DNA of 64,000 bases from Strongylocentrotus purpuratus (taxonomy: Eukaryota; Echinodermata; Echinoidea; Camarodonta; Strongylocentrotidae): the NCBI RefSeq assembly GCF_000002235.5, contig NW_022145606.1:21602539-21666538 (forward strand), read 5' to 3'. The position numbers were made by a program, and so were the translations under genes. The notes below the pieces were generated by a model. That model had not been told where the DNA came from. It worked only from the letters and a program-made list of their open reading frames with translations, and did not search any database. Positions 24,119 to 37,065 of this stretch are shown here, in pieces (position 1 is the stretch's first letter; the number at the start of each line of letters is the position of its first letter).

Positions 24119-26360
24119 TATTTTAATTGAATTTGTACAAAAACACAATTCAATTAAAATAAATTTGTGACCACTTTTTTGTGTGCACGATTACTCAAAA
24201 TTGAACCACCCAATTTCTTTCAAATTTGACACAGTCATAGTTCATCATCTTAAGACGTGACAGGAACATTTTCAAGTTCATCAAAATATCGTGACGTCAT
24301 CCAGGCGCCATTTTGTGAAGTGCTCTCAGAATCAACTCATGATCATATCTTCATAACCGTAAATCATTTCTCATTCATATTTATAACAATTATGGTCAAT
24401 ATACATCCGGTCAACTTAAGGTCAATAAACGCGCGCGTACGCGTACGTCCGCACGTTGGTGCGAGCAAAAATAAAAAATGCTCATAATCACTTTTTAATC
24501 AAATTAGAGTACGTTTTAGGCCATTTCAAGCATTTCGAAATTTTTGCGTGGGCACACCTTTGCGCGCGCATAAATTTGCGCGCGCGTTTGTGTTCGTAAT
24601 GGTCTTACGCTACCTAGAATCGCCTTTTTTGTCTATCATAGTATTGCCCATTTTATTCCGAACAATTTGATACCATGTTTATCTCTTTATGACCATTAAT
24701 AACGAAATGAGCGTCAGTTTAAGGTAAATGTCTGTGCGTGCGAGCTCTTGTAATACATAGCATATATGGGCAAAAACATGCCTATACGAAATACATTATT
24801 AACTGTATAGAAAAAAATATTATGGCTCGATCTGAAAAGTCAACGGCAAAATGCGTGTGAAACTAGTGAGCAATAATTGACCCAGTTGTACATTTCATCG
24901 CGCACCAGCTGCTGGTGACAATGACAATGTATATTACGTGTATAACAAAATGCGCACTATGCCCGAACTCCATTGTGACGTAAAAATCACACCCTAGGCA
25001 AACTGATTGCAGTGTATCGAAAATTCGTCAGCATATTTTTGGAAAATTGATTGTATTTCTGTAAATGTTGATCAATTTTCTTCCAAATTTTGATATGTTT
25101 TAGCTGAGACAATTTTCAACAAATTTTGTTGCCACGATTTTTCATTTTGACAAAAGCATCATGGCGTATTTTTGCGATTAAAGGAGGCATATCAATTTTT
25201 CACATTTTGCGTGTATTCTCTATGGGACATGACTTTTTCTAAAATCTGGATTCTACATTCCTGTCTTTTGCGAGCAATATATCGACATTTTTTCTGCTTG
25301 GATTATGTTGATTTTCGAGTATGTTGTAGCTGAGACTATTATGTTATCTAAATCACCCCACATTCTTCCAATAGGATTCGAGGATCACGCTCATGATCAT
25401 CATCATTGTCTTAATGATGATGATTCTTGTCTCTCGCGAACAATATCTCCGTCGTTTTATTTTCGTTTACGCTGAGCTTTGAGTATGTTGTAGCTGAGAC
25501 AATGAGCTATCACAAGTGTGCCATTTATTTCTCGATCAGATGCCGGGATCATGCTCATATTTCACTTACAAAGTGGGATTTGAGAATTCAATTTTTTGTT
25601 TACGTGTACTCTCTATGGGAAATGTTTTGGTCTACCGGTAACGCACTTGACTTCCGACCTCGAGGTCCCTGGTTCGAGTCTGGGCGTCTCCAACAATTTT
25701 TTTTCCTCACTTTTTTTTCTTTTTGACCTTTTACTGTACCATCTCCTTTGAATATTGAAACACGTACAATCGCAAATAATGTAATAAACAACCATATTTA
25801 CTTTATTATTACCCTATTATCACTTGATCCATTACCTTTTGCGTGTAATCCTTATGGGAGATGACTTTTTCTCAAATCTGGATTCTACATTCTTGTCTTT
25901 TGCGAGCAATATCGCCGTTATTTCAGCTTGATTTTTGTTGATTTTTGAGTATGTTGTAGCTGAGACTATATGCTATATAAATATCCCCTCACTTTTTTTG
26001 CAATCAGATGTCAAGATCACGCTCATGATCATCATCATCATCATTATCATTATCGTCATCATGACAATCATGATCATGATCAAGTAGTTAATTTCTCCAT
26101 TTTTTGTGTCATATTCATTAGGCCTACTTATTTTGATATTTTTCCCATTAAATTTGATCACGATCATCAACACTAATTATAATTTCTATATATTTCGTTC
26201 ATCAGTTCAGCTCATCAGTTTAGTTCAGTTCTTAAGTTTATCCGTTTAGCTCATAAATTCAGTTCATTTCACATCAGTTTAATCTATCAGTTCATCAGTT
26301 CATCAGTACTTCATGAAGACAGACCACCTAATTCGTCCCCATGACGAATTAAATTTCTAG
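24119..26360 (+). mobile_element. Helitron-like unit 15, subfamily B
   Basis: 2242 bp. Same layout as units 12 and 14 but more diverged. After the tRNA-like module it keeps a segment missing from units 12 and 14 (about 25838-25900, GCGTGTAATCCTTATGGGAG and onward). Confidence 0.75.
25617..25695 (+). other. tRNA-like module (copy in unit 15)
   Basis: Box A-like TGGTCTACCGG and box B-like GGTTCGAGTCT, followed by TCTCCAACA and a T run. Two minus-strand open frames over it are antisense artefacts. Confidence 0.6.
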
Positions 26361-26429
26361 TTATTATTATTATTATTAGGTGGTCTGTTGAAAACAGATC
26401 ACCTATTGTTTTCGTCAGAATTTTCTTTC

Positions 26430-26462
<33 letters not shown>

Positions 26463-27988
26463 TATTTTTATTTCTCCCCGTTTTTTGTTCATCGGATAAC
26501 TCAAGATCGGTTATGTTAATTTCTTTCAATTTTGACACAGTCATAGGTCATTGTCATGAGACGTGACAGTAACCTTTTCAAGGTCATCAGGTCATCGTGA
26601 CGTCATCCAGGCGCCATTTTGTTAAATCACGTTATCCATCATATCTTCATGATGCGTACTCAAAGTTCATTCATATTCATATCACATATACTTCAGGTCA
26701 AGGGTCAACAGGTCATGTCATCAAAGGATACATAAAGGTCATGACGCGCGCGTATGTGCGCGTCAAAATTTAAAATTGCTCAAAATCACTTAACTACTAA
26801 AGGAGAGTACGAATCAGGTCATTTGAAGCATTTCAAAAAATTTCGTCCGTACTTGTCCCCGCGCGCGGTGCGCGCGCTCACAACGCGCGGAAAAGGTCAA
26901 ATTCAATTTGTTTACATGATTTAGATTCCTCTTACCGTAAATGACAATTTACATTAATTTCAGTCACTCTTGACCTTTCATAAGGCCGTGAGCGCGCGTC
27001 AAAGTTCAAATTCCGCGCGTGCTGCTATGGGCAATATAATGTAAATTTGATCAAAAACATGCTACTTTATAAATCGAAATAGCTCTTCAGATAGTCCATC
27101 GACCCCCAATTTTTATATCATGGTTGGAAAGAGCATGAGTTGGAGATATGATTTCATACCACCCTGACTCGTACAAAGTGAAACAAAATCTTCATAATTG
27201 CATCTAAACTAAAGAAAATGTATTTTGTTGATGACGTCATTTTTGTCTTTGTTTAATTGAGATTATCTCGCTTATCAGTGATTGATTTTCTCCCAGATTT
27301 CGATATGTTGTAGCTGAGATAATTTTCTATCAAAAATGCATTTATTTTTCATTTCAATGACGTAATCATAGTTAAATATTCGATTAAAGACGACAATGCA
27401 TAATTTGTTATATTTGCGTGTTATGTCTATGGGAGGTCACTTTTTTCAAAACATGAATCTGCATGACAATGTGTTTTGACCAGTATCTTGGTTGTTATTC
27501 AACAGTTTTCTCCCAAATTTTAGTATGTTGTAGCTGAGACTATATGCTATCTAAATATTTCCTCATTTTTTCAATCAGATGTCAGGATCATGGTCATACT
27601 CATCATCGTCATCATCAGCAATATCATCATTATCATCATCATCATCATCAATGTCACCATCATCATCATCATGGCCTGAAGATGATGATCATCAACATCA
27701 CCATGATCATGATCATTACCATCATCATCATCATCATGGTCTGAAGATGATGATCATCAACATCACCATGATCATGATCATTATCATTATCATCATTAAC
27801 ATTATCGTTTTTATCATCATATAACATTACCATTATCATGATCATCATCACCTTTACTATCATGATCATCATCATGTTCATCATGATCATCAATGTTTAC
27901 ATGTCTATATAACTTCTCCCATTCTCAAATCTATCATAAGACATAGACAGACCACCTTATTCGTCTTCGTGACGAATTAAATTTCTAG
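26361..27988 (+). mobile_element. Helitron-like unit 16, with 5' hairpin and expanded microsatellite
   Basis: 1628 bp, 5' inverted repeat at 26378-26404. The ATC-rich core (about 27590-27860) contains two tandem copies of a segment built on GGTCTGAAGATGATGATC, which accounts for the extra length. A 5' (TTA)n run follows the hairpin. Confidence 0.77.
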
Positions 27989-29456
27989 TTATTATTTATT
28001 TTTATTTCTCCCCGTTTTTTGTTCATCGGTTAACTCAAGATCGGTTGTGTTAATTTCTTTCAATTTTGACACAGTCATAGGTCATTGTCATGAGACGTGA
28101 CAGTAACCTTTTCAAGGTCATCAGGTCATCGTGACGTCATCCAGGCGCCATTTTGTGAAATCACGTTATCCATCATATCTTCATGATGCATAAGCAAAGG
28201 TCATTCATATTCATATCACATATACTTCAGGTCAAGGGTCAACAGGTCATGTCAACAAAGGTCACATAAAGGTCATGATGCGCGCGTATGTGCGCGTCAA
28301 AATTTAAAATTGCTCAAAATCACTTAACTATTAAACGAGAGTACGAATCAGGTCATTTGAAGCATTTCAAAATTTTCCGTCCGTACGTGTCACCGCGTGC
28401 GTTGTGCGCACTCACAGCGCGCGGAAAGGGTCAAATTCAAAATGTTTACATGATTTGGATTCCTCTTAACGTAATTGACAAATTACATTAATTTCAGTCA
28501 CTCTTCATATTTCATAAGGCCGTGAGCGTGCGTCAAAGTTCAAAATCCGCGCGTGCTGCTATGGGCAATATAATGCAAATTTCATCAAAAACATGCCATT
28601 TTAAAAATCGAAATAGCTCTTCAGATAGTCCATCGACCCCCAATTTGTATATCATGGTTGGAAAAAGCATGAGTTGGAGATATGATTTCATACCACCCTG
28701 ACTCGTACAAAGTGAAACAAAGTCATCATATTGGCATCTAAACTCAAACAAATGTATTTTGTTGATGACGTCATTTTTGTCTTTGTTCAATTGAGATTAT
28801 CTCACTTATCTGTGATCACTTTTCTCTCAGATTTTGATATATTGTAGCTGAGATAATTCTCTATCAAAAATACGCATTCATTTTTTATTTCGATGACGTC
28901 ATCATAGTTAAATATTCCATTAAAGGCGGCAATGCATAATTTGTCATATTTGCGTGTTATGTCTATGGGAGGTCACTTTTTTCAAAACATGAATCTGCAT
29001 GACAATGTGTTTTGACCAGCGTCTCGGTTGTTATTCAAAATAGTTTTCAACCAAATTTTAGTATGTTGTAGCTGAGACTTTATGCTATCTAAATATTTCC
29101 TCATTTTTTCAATCAGATGTCAGGATCATGCTCATACTCATCATCGTCATCATCATCATCAATATGATCATGATCATCATCATCATCAATGTCACCACCA
29201 TCATCATCATCATGGTCTAAAGATGATCATCAACATCATCATGATCATGATCATTATCATCATCATTAACATTATCGTTTTTATCATCATATACCATTAT
29301 CATTATCATCATCATCACCTTTACTATCATGATCATCATCATGTTCATCATGATCATCATTGTTTACATGTCATATATAATTTCTCCTATTCTCAAATCT
29401 ATCATGAGACTTACACAGACCACCTTATTCGTCTTCGTGACGAATTAAATTTCTAG
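27989..29456 (+). mobile_element. Helitron-like unit 17
   Basis: 1468 bp, no 5' hairpin. The DR5-like pair is present. The terminal region has ACACAGACCACCT instead of the usual TAGACAGACCACCT. Confidence 0.77.
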
Positions 29457-32400
29457 TTATTATTTATTTTTATTTCTCCCCGTTTTTTGTTCATCGGTTA
29501 ACTCAAGATCGGTTGTGTTAATTTCTTTCAATTTTGACACAGTCATAGGTCATTGTCATGAGACGTGACAGTAACCTTTTCAAGGTCATCAGGTCATCGT
29601 GACGTCATCCAGGCGCCATTTTGTGAAATCACGTTATCCATCATATCTTCATGATGCATAAGCAAAGGTCATTCATATTTATATCACATATACTTCAGGT
29701 CAAGGGTCAACAAGTCATGTCATCAAAGGTCACATAAAGGTCATGACGCGCACGTACGCGCGCGTCAAAATTTTAAAATGCTCAAAATTACTTAACTATT
29801 AAACGAGAGTACGAATTAGGTCATTTTAAGCATTTCAAAATTTTCCGTCCGTACGTGTCTCCGCGCGCGTTGCGCGCGCTCATAACGCGTGGAAAAGGTC
29901 AAATTCAAATTGTTTACATGATTTAGATTCCTCTTACCGAAAATGACAATTTACATTAATTTCAGTCACTCTTGACCTTTCATAAGGCCGTGAGCGCGCG
30001 TCAAAGTTCAAAATCTGCGCGTGCTGCTATGGGCAATATAATGCAAATTTGATCAAAAACATGCCATTTTAAAAATCAAAATAGCTCTTCAGATAGTCCA
30101 TCGACCCCCGATTTTTATATCATGGTTGGAGAAAGCATGAGTTGGAGATATGATTTCATACCACCCTGACTCGTACAAAGTGTAACAAAGTCAACATATT
30201 GGCATCTAAACTCAAACAAATGTATTTTGTTGATGACGTCATTTTTGTCTTTGTTTAATTGAGATTATCTCACTTATCGGTCATCGATCTTCTCCAAGAT
30301 TTTGATATGTTGTAGCTGAGATAATTCTCTATCAGTAATATGCCATTTATTTTTCATTTAGATGACGTCATCATAGTTAAATATTCGATTAAAGGTGACA
30401 ATGCATACTTTGTCATATTTGCGTGTTATGTCTATGGGAGGTCACTTTTTTCAAAACATGAATCTGCATGACAAGGTGTTTTGACCAGTATCTCGGTTGT
30501 TATTCAACAGTTTTCTCACAAATTTTAGTATGTTGTAGCTGAGACTATTTGCTATCTAATATTTCCTCATTTTTTTTAATCAGTTGTCAGGATTATGCTT
30601 ATGCTCATCATCACCATTAACATTATCGTTTTTATCGTCATATAACATTATCATTATCATCATCACCTTTACTATCATGATCATCACCATGTTCATCATT
30701 ATCATCATTGTTTACATGCCTATATAACTTGTCCCATTCTCAAATCTATCATAAGACTTATGCCTTAGTCACACCTTTGCGTATTTGGCTTGCGTATTGC
30801 TGCGTATTACCCGAACGCAGACAAAGGCAGTCATACCCAATAACGCGCAATAAAACGTGCTCAATACGTACTCAATACGCAGACTAACGCATATGCCTGC
30901 GTTGGTCGCTCGCTAGTTTTAAAATTTTCTAAACTATCGCAAGCAAACGCAAGGTCAAATCGCAAACGAGCGGATACGAGTGGCAACCAGTGAATGCGAG
31001 CGACAGCGAGTGGCTTAGCGCAGGTAAACGCAATCATACGCACCTCTCTTTCGGAGCACGTGTAGCTGCGTTTCCTGCACGATTTACCTCGCTTTAGCTC
31101 GTGCCCATACGCATGATTGCGCGTAATGTTGCGCTGTTGCTCGCTCATCGCTCGCAGCAGCAAGAAAACCTCGCGATTGCCACTCGCTACACTGCGATTC
31201 TAGCTCGAACGCCGTTCGCGTTAGCTCGCAGTCGCTGGTTGCCGCACGCTTTAGCTCGCTATCACTGCGATTAGTTGCCTATGCGCTGCGTATAGGCAAT
31301 ATAAAGCGGGGCGCCTCACGGGTTGGAATCATACCGCAGTCAACATTTGAAGAATATACAACTACTGAACAAGAAGATGCCGAAAGCCAAAGCGAAAAGG
31401 GGGTGACGACGAGGACGAAACCAGTCAAGCCGCCTTGGTCTCATCGCCCCCGCCGGCCCCCGAATCACCATCGTTGGGTGAACACGAGGAGACGAACGTG
31501 GCGAAGAAACCGCGGAAAGACCGAGTCAACTTCTCAAGTGAACAAGAGAAGGAGCTTGCCTATACCATGGTCCTAACGGTTGAAGGGGTTTGTCGGAAAG
31601 TGGTCAGCAGGCACCGAAATCGATTGGGAAGAATGTAGAAAGCTTTCTCCACCAATCTCCTTGCCCGAGCCGGTAGTTGTAAATTATCGCTTGTCTAGCC
31701 ATAGCCCTCCTTGCGTACGGCTTTATTAGCCATGTCGTCATGGCGAAGGTCACGTCTGCCACAAAGAAGTAGGGGTGTCTTTACCATCGTCGGACATTGG
31801 CTCTGGCAGAGGCACTCCAAGGGTTTCAGATTCAAGACGTTGTTTTATTTCACACGAGTTGAAGAGCTCTGCATCAGAGGTTTCGTATCCGACATCTATC
31901 CACAAAAATGTGTACTTGGCCTCGACCAGGGCCATGAGTACAATAGAGTAGAAACCCTTGTAGTTGTAAAATATTGACCGTAAGAAAAAGAGGATCATGG
32001 GGATCAACAGGCACCGATTAGGGAAGTTTTCTATATAGAGGGAGCTAGTAGCTACAAGTAGGACAGTGTGGCTTTAAGCTTTTGCAAAGCAGAGCTCTGC
32101 TGCAGGGCCATTATTGTCATCAGATTTATTTTTCTTGTAGATGTAGAATCGTCAGAAGCTAAGATGTGTATGACCAGTCCGGGAAAATGACTAGTATTTT
32201 TACATATGCCGCAGCCCAAACGAGCTGGTACGCTGTAGCGCGAGCTGACACGCATCAGTACGAACAACAGACGAGCTAAAGGGAGCGAACACGCAACGAG
32301 ACCAACTGGTGCGAGCGGCTAACGAACAGTAAACAGGCAGCAAACGAGCTACATACGCAACATGGCGAGCAGACTGCGTATTGAATCGTGCTGCTATGAG

Positions 32401-32646
32401 CAACAGCGAGCTATAGCGTGGCATTAGGCAACCTTAGGCAGTCTTTGTACGAGCGGCATACGAGCTACCTACGAGCTAGATACGCAATAGTGTGACTGCT
32501 ACCTTCAAATTTGCTGCGTATTGCTGGGCATGGCTGCGTATTGATATACCCCGCAGAGCGCAGCAATACGCAGCAACATACGCAAAGGTGTGACTGAGGC
32601 ATTAGACAGACCACCTTATTCGTCTTCGTGACGAATTAAATTCTAG
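29457..32646 (+). mobile_element. Helitron-like unit 18, split by a transposon
   Basis: 3190 bp. Subtracting the 1841-bp insertion and one 3-bp target copy leaves 1346 bp, the normal short-unit length. The interruption falls within the ATAAGACTTAGACAGACC stretch that is intact in neighbouring units, so the empty site is visible in the same window. Confidence 0.8.
30761..32601. mobile_element. DNA transposon insertion with TTA target duplication (PIF/Harbinger-like)
   Basis: The left end TGCCTTAGTCACACCTTT and the right end are inverted repeats with one mismatch over the first 24 bp; similarity extends to about 44 bp. TTA flanks both sides (30758-30760 and 32602-32604). Three-base TWA target sites are typical of PIF/Harbinger, but these ends lack the usual GG start, so the superfamily is a best guess. 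Subterminal zones are rich in GCGTATTGCTGCG and AGCTCG words in opposing orientation. The middle has no intact transposase. A 67-residue plus-strand frame at 31435-31638 contains a charged KKPRKDRVNFSSEQEKELA segment that might be a Myb/SANT-like remnant, which is a weak suggestion. Confidence 0.75.
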
Positions 32647-35535
32647 TTATTATTTATTAGGTGGTCTGTTGAAAACAGATCACCTATTGTTTTCGTCAGA
32701 ATTTTCTTTATTATTATTATTATTCTTTATTTTTATTTATTTCCTACACTTTTTTGTGCCTAGGATAACTCAAGTTCGGTTTCGTCAATTTCATTCAATT
32801 TTGGCACAGTCATAGGTCATTGTCATGAGACGTGACAGGAACATTTTCAAGGTCATCAAGTCATCGTGACGTCATCCAGGCGCCATTTTGTGAAATCCCA
32901 TTATCCATCATATCTTCATGATGCATAGGCAAAGGTCATTCATATCCATATCACATATATTTCAGGTCAAGGGTCTAAAGGTCATGTCATCAAAGGTCAC
33001 ATAAAGGTCACGACGCGCGCGTACGTGCGCGTCAAAATTTAAAAATGCTCAAAATCACTTAACTATCAAAGTAGAGTACGAATCAGGTCATTTTAAGCAT
33101 TTCAAAATTTTCCGTCCGTAAGTGTCCACGCGCGCGTTGCGCGCGCTCACAACGCGCGGAAAAGGTCAAATTCCTTTTTTTTTACATGATTTAGATTCCT
33201 CTTACCGTAAATGACAACTTACATTAATTTCAGTCACTCTTGACCTTTCATAAGGCCGTGAGCGCGCGTCAAAGTTCAAAATCCGCGCGTACTGCTATGG
33301 GCAATATAATGCAAATTTGATCAAAAACATTCCATTTTAAAAATCAAAATAGCTCTTCAGATAGTCAATTGACCCCAACTTTTATATCATGGTTAGAAAA
33401 AGCATGAGTTGGAGATATGATTTCATGTCTCATTTGACCCTCAATTAACTCATGACGTCATCATAATGGCCTCCAAACTCATAATTTCAATTTGCATATT
33501 ATGACGTCAGCAGATTTTTGGAAAATTGATTGTATCTCTGTAAATATTGATCAATTTTCTTTCGAATTTTGATATGTTCTACCTGAGAATATTCTCTACA
33601 AATGTAGTCATCACGATATTTCATTTTGACAAAGGCATCATGGCGTAATTTTGCGATTAAAGGAGGCATGTCAATTTTTCACATTTTGCGTGTATTCTCT
33701 ATAGGACATGACTTTTTCTCAAAACTGGATTCTACATTCTCGTTTATTATTTATTTTTATTTCTCCCCACTTTTTTGTGTAGACGATAACTCAAGATCCA
33801 TCCAGTCAATTTCGTTCAATTGTGGCACAGTCATAGGTCATTGTCATGAGACGTGACAGGAACATTTTCAAGGTCATCAGGTCTTCATGACGTCATCCAG
33901 GCACCATTTTGTATTTTTTTTGGTACTTTCAACTCATGATCATATCTTCATAACGGAAAGGCATTTCTTATTAATATTTATCATGATTAAGGTCAATATC
34001 CGTCCGGTCAATTTCAGGTCAAAGAACGCGCGCGCATGCGTACGTCCGCGCGTCAGCGCGCGCGCAAAAAATAAAAATGCTCCAAATCGTTTAAAATTAA
34101 TTTTGCATACGTTTCAGGCCATTTTAAGCGTTTCGCAAAAAAAAGCTCGCACGTGCGTGCACGCGCGTTTTCGCGCGTACTGGTATTTGCCAACATAAAA
34201 TCGCCAATTTTTTTCTGTCATCATATTTGGCACATTTTTTCAAGCATTTTGATACCTTGTTCAACTTTTTCTGCCCATTAATAACGGAATGAGCGTCCGT
34301 TTAAGATAATTACCGTGCGCGCGAGCTTTTGTAATACATAGCATACATGGGCAAAAACATGCCTGTACAAAATCCATTGTAGCGCTTTAGGATGCAAGGT
34401 GACCCCAAGTTTCTTTTCATATTTTGATAGAGTATGAATCGGAGATATGATTTCATGTTTCATTTGACCCTCAATTAACTCATGACGTCATCATAATGGC
34501 CTCCGAACTCAAAATTTTAATTTTCATATTATGACGTCAGCAGATTTTTGGAAAATTGATTGTATCTCTGCAAATGTTGATCAATTTTCTTTCAAATTTT
34601 GATATGTTCTACCTTAGAATATTCTCTACAAATGCAGTAAACACGATATTTCATTTTGACAAAGGCATCATGGCGTATTTTTGCGATTAAAGGAGGCATG
34701 TCAATTTTTCACATTTTGCGTGTATTCTCTATGGGACATGACTTTTTCTCAAAACTGGATTCTACATTCTCGTCTTTCGCGAGCAATATCTCCGTCGTTT
34801 TATTTTTGTTAAGGCTGAGCTTTGAGTATGTTGTAGCTGAGACAATAAGCTATCACAAGTGTGCCCTTTATTTTTCGATCAGATGCCGGGATCATGCTCA
34901 TATTTCACTTACAAAGTGGGATTAGAGAATTCCATTTTCCGTTTACGTGTAATCTCTATGTGAAATGTTTTGGTATATCGGTAACGCACTTGACTTCCGA
35001 CCTCGAGGTCCCTGGTTCGAGTCCGGGCGTCTCCAACAATTTGTTTTCTTCACTTTTTTTTCTTTTTGACCTTTCACTGTACCATCTCCTTTGAATATTA
35101 AAACACGTAGAATCGCAAATAATGTAATAAACAACCATATTTACTTTATTATTACCCTATTATCACTTGATCCATTACTTTTTGCGTGTAATCCTTATGG
35201 GAGATGACTTTTTCTCAAATCTGGATTCTACATTCTTGTCTTTTGCGAGCAATATCGCCGTTATTTCGGCTTGACTTTTGTTGATTTTTGAGTATGTTGT
35301 AGCTGAGACTATATACTATCTCAAAGTTCTCTCATTTTGTTCAGTCTGATGTCATCATGGTCTGTTGATGATGATCATCAACATCATCATGATCGTGATG
35401 ATCATCATCATCGTCATAACCATTACTATCAAGATCATCATCATCATGCTCATCATCATGATCATCATTGTTTACATGTCTATATAACTTGAAGGCAGAC
35501 CACCTTATTCGTCCTCGTGACGAATTAACATCTAG
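32647..35535 (+). mobile_element. Helitron-like unit 19, composite long form
   Basis: 2889 bp with a 5' inverted repeat at 32659-32685. A second 5'-type segment without the hairpin begins at about 33741 (TTTATTATTTATTTTTATTTC), followed by sequence of the 1-2240 subfamily, so this is probably two units fused with loss of an internal 3' end. It contains a tRNA-like module. The terminal hairpin has loop CTCGT. Confidence 0.7.
34960..35039 (+). other. tRNA-like module (copy in unit 19)
   Basis: Box A-like TGGTATATCGG and perfect box B GGTTCGAGTCC. T arm CCTGG/CCGGG is intact. Ends CGTCTCCAACA. Confidence 0.62.
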
Positions 35536-37065
35536 TTTTTATTTCTTCCCGTTTTTTGTGGTCCGGATAACTCAAGTTTGGTTTAGTTAATTTCATTACA
35601 ATTTGGCACAATTATAGGTCATTGTCATGAGACGTGACAGGAACATTTTCAAGGTCATCAGGTCATAGTGACGTCATCCAGGCGCCATTTTGTGAAATCA
35701 CGTTATCCATCATATCTTCATGATGCATCAGCAAAGGTCATTCATATTCATATCACATATACTTCAGGTCAAGGGTCAACAGGTCATGTCATCAAAGGTC
35801 ACATAAAGGTCATGACGTGCGCGTATGTGCGCGTCAAAATTTAAAATTGCTCAAAATCACTAAACTATTAAACGAGAGTACGAATCAGGTCATTTTAAGC
35901 ATTTCAAAATTTTCCGTCCGTAAGTGTCCCCGCGCGCGTTGTGCGCGCTCACAGCGCGCGGAAAAGGTCAAATTCAAAATGTTTACATGATTTGGATTCC
36001 TCTTAACGTAATTGACAATTTACATTAATTTCAGTCACTCTTCATATTTCATAAGGCCGTATGCGTGCGTCCAAGTTCAAAATCCGCGCGTGCTGCTAAG
36101 GGCAATATAATGCAAATTTGTTCAAAAACATGCCATTTTAAAAATCGAAATAGCTCTTCAGATAGTCCATTGACCCCCAATTTTTATATCATGGTTGGAG
36201 AAAGCATGAGTTGGAGATATGATTTCATACCACCCTAACTCGTACAAAGTGAAATAAAGTCATCATATTGGCATCTAAACTCAAACAAATGTATTTTGTT
36301 GATGACGTCATTTTTGTCTTTGTTTATTTGAGATTATCTCACTTATCGGTGATCGATTTTCTCCCAGATTTTTATATGTTGTAGCTGAGATAATTCTCTA
36401 TCAGAAAAATTACATTAATTTTTCATTTATTTGACGTCATTATAGTAAAATATTCGATTAAAGGCGACAATGCATAATTTGTCATATTTGCGTGTTATGT
36501 CTATGGGAGGTCACTTTTTTCAAAACATGCATCTGCATGACAATGTGTTTTGACCAGTATCTCGGTTATTATTCAACAGTTTTCTCCCAAATTTTAGTAT
36601 GTTGTAGCTGAGACTATTTGCTATCTAAATATTTCCTCATTTTTTCAATCAGATGTCAGGATCATGTTCATACTCATCATCGTCATCATCATCATCAATA
36701 TCATCATTATCATCATCATCATCAATGTCACCATCATCATCATCATCATGGTCTAAAGATGATGATCATCAACATCACCATGATCATGATCATTATCATC
36801 ATCATCATCATCATGGTCTGAAGATGATGATCATCAACATCACCATGATCATGATCATTATCATCATCATCATTAACATTATCGTTTTTATCATCATATA
36901 ACATTTTCATTATCATGATCATCATCACCTTTACTATCATGATCATCATCATGTTCATCATGATCATCATTGTTTACATGTCTATATAACTTCTCCCATT
37001 CTCAAATCTATCATAAGACTTAGACAGACCACCTTATTCGTCTTCGTGACGAATTAAATTTCTAG
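35536..37065 (+). mobile_element. Helitron-like unit 20, expanded microsatellite
   Basis: 1530 bp, no 5' hairpin. Like unit 16, its ATC core (about 36660-36870) holds two tandem copies of a GATGATGATCATCAACATC-type block. Confidence 0.76.

Noticed and set aside
30861..31163. 100-residue minus-strand frame in the TTA-flanked transposon
   Set aside because: Falls in the low-complexity AGCTCG-rich subterminal zone; open by composition.
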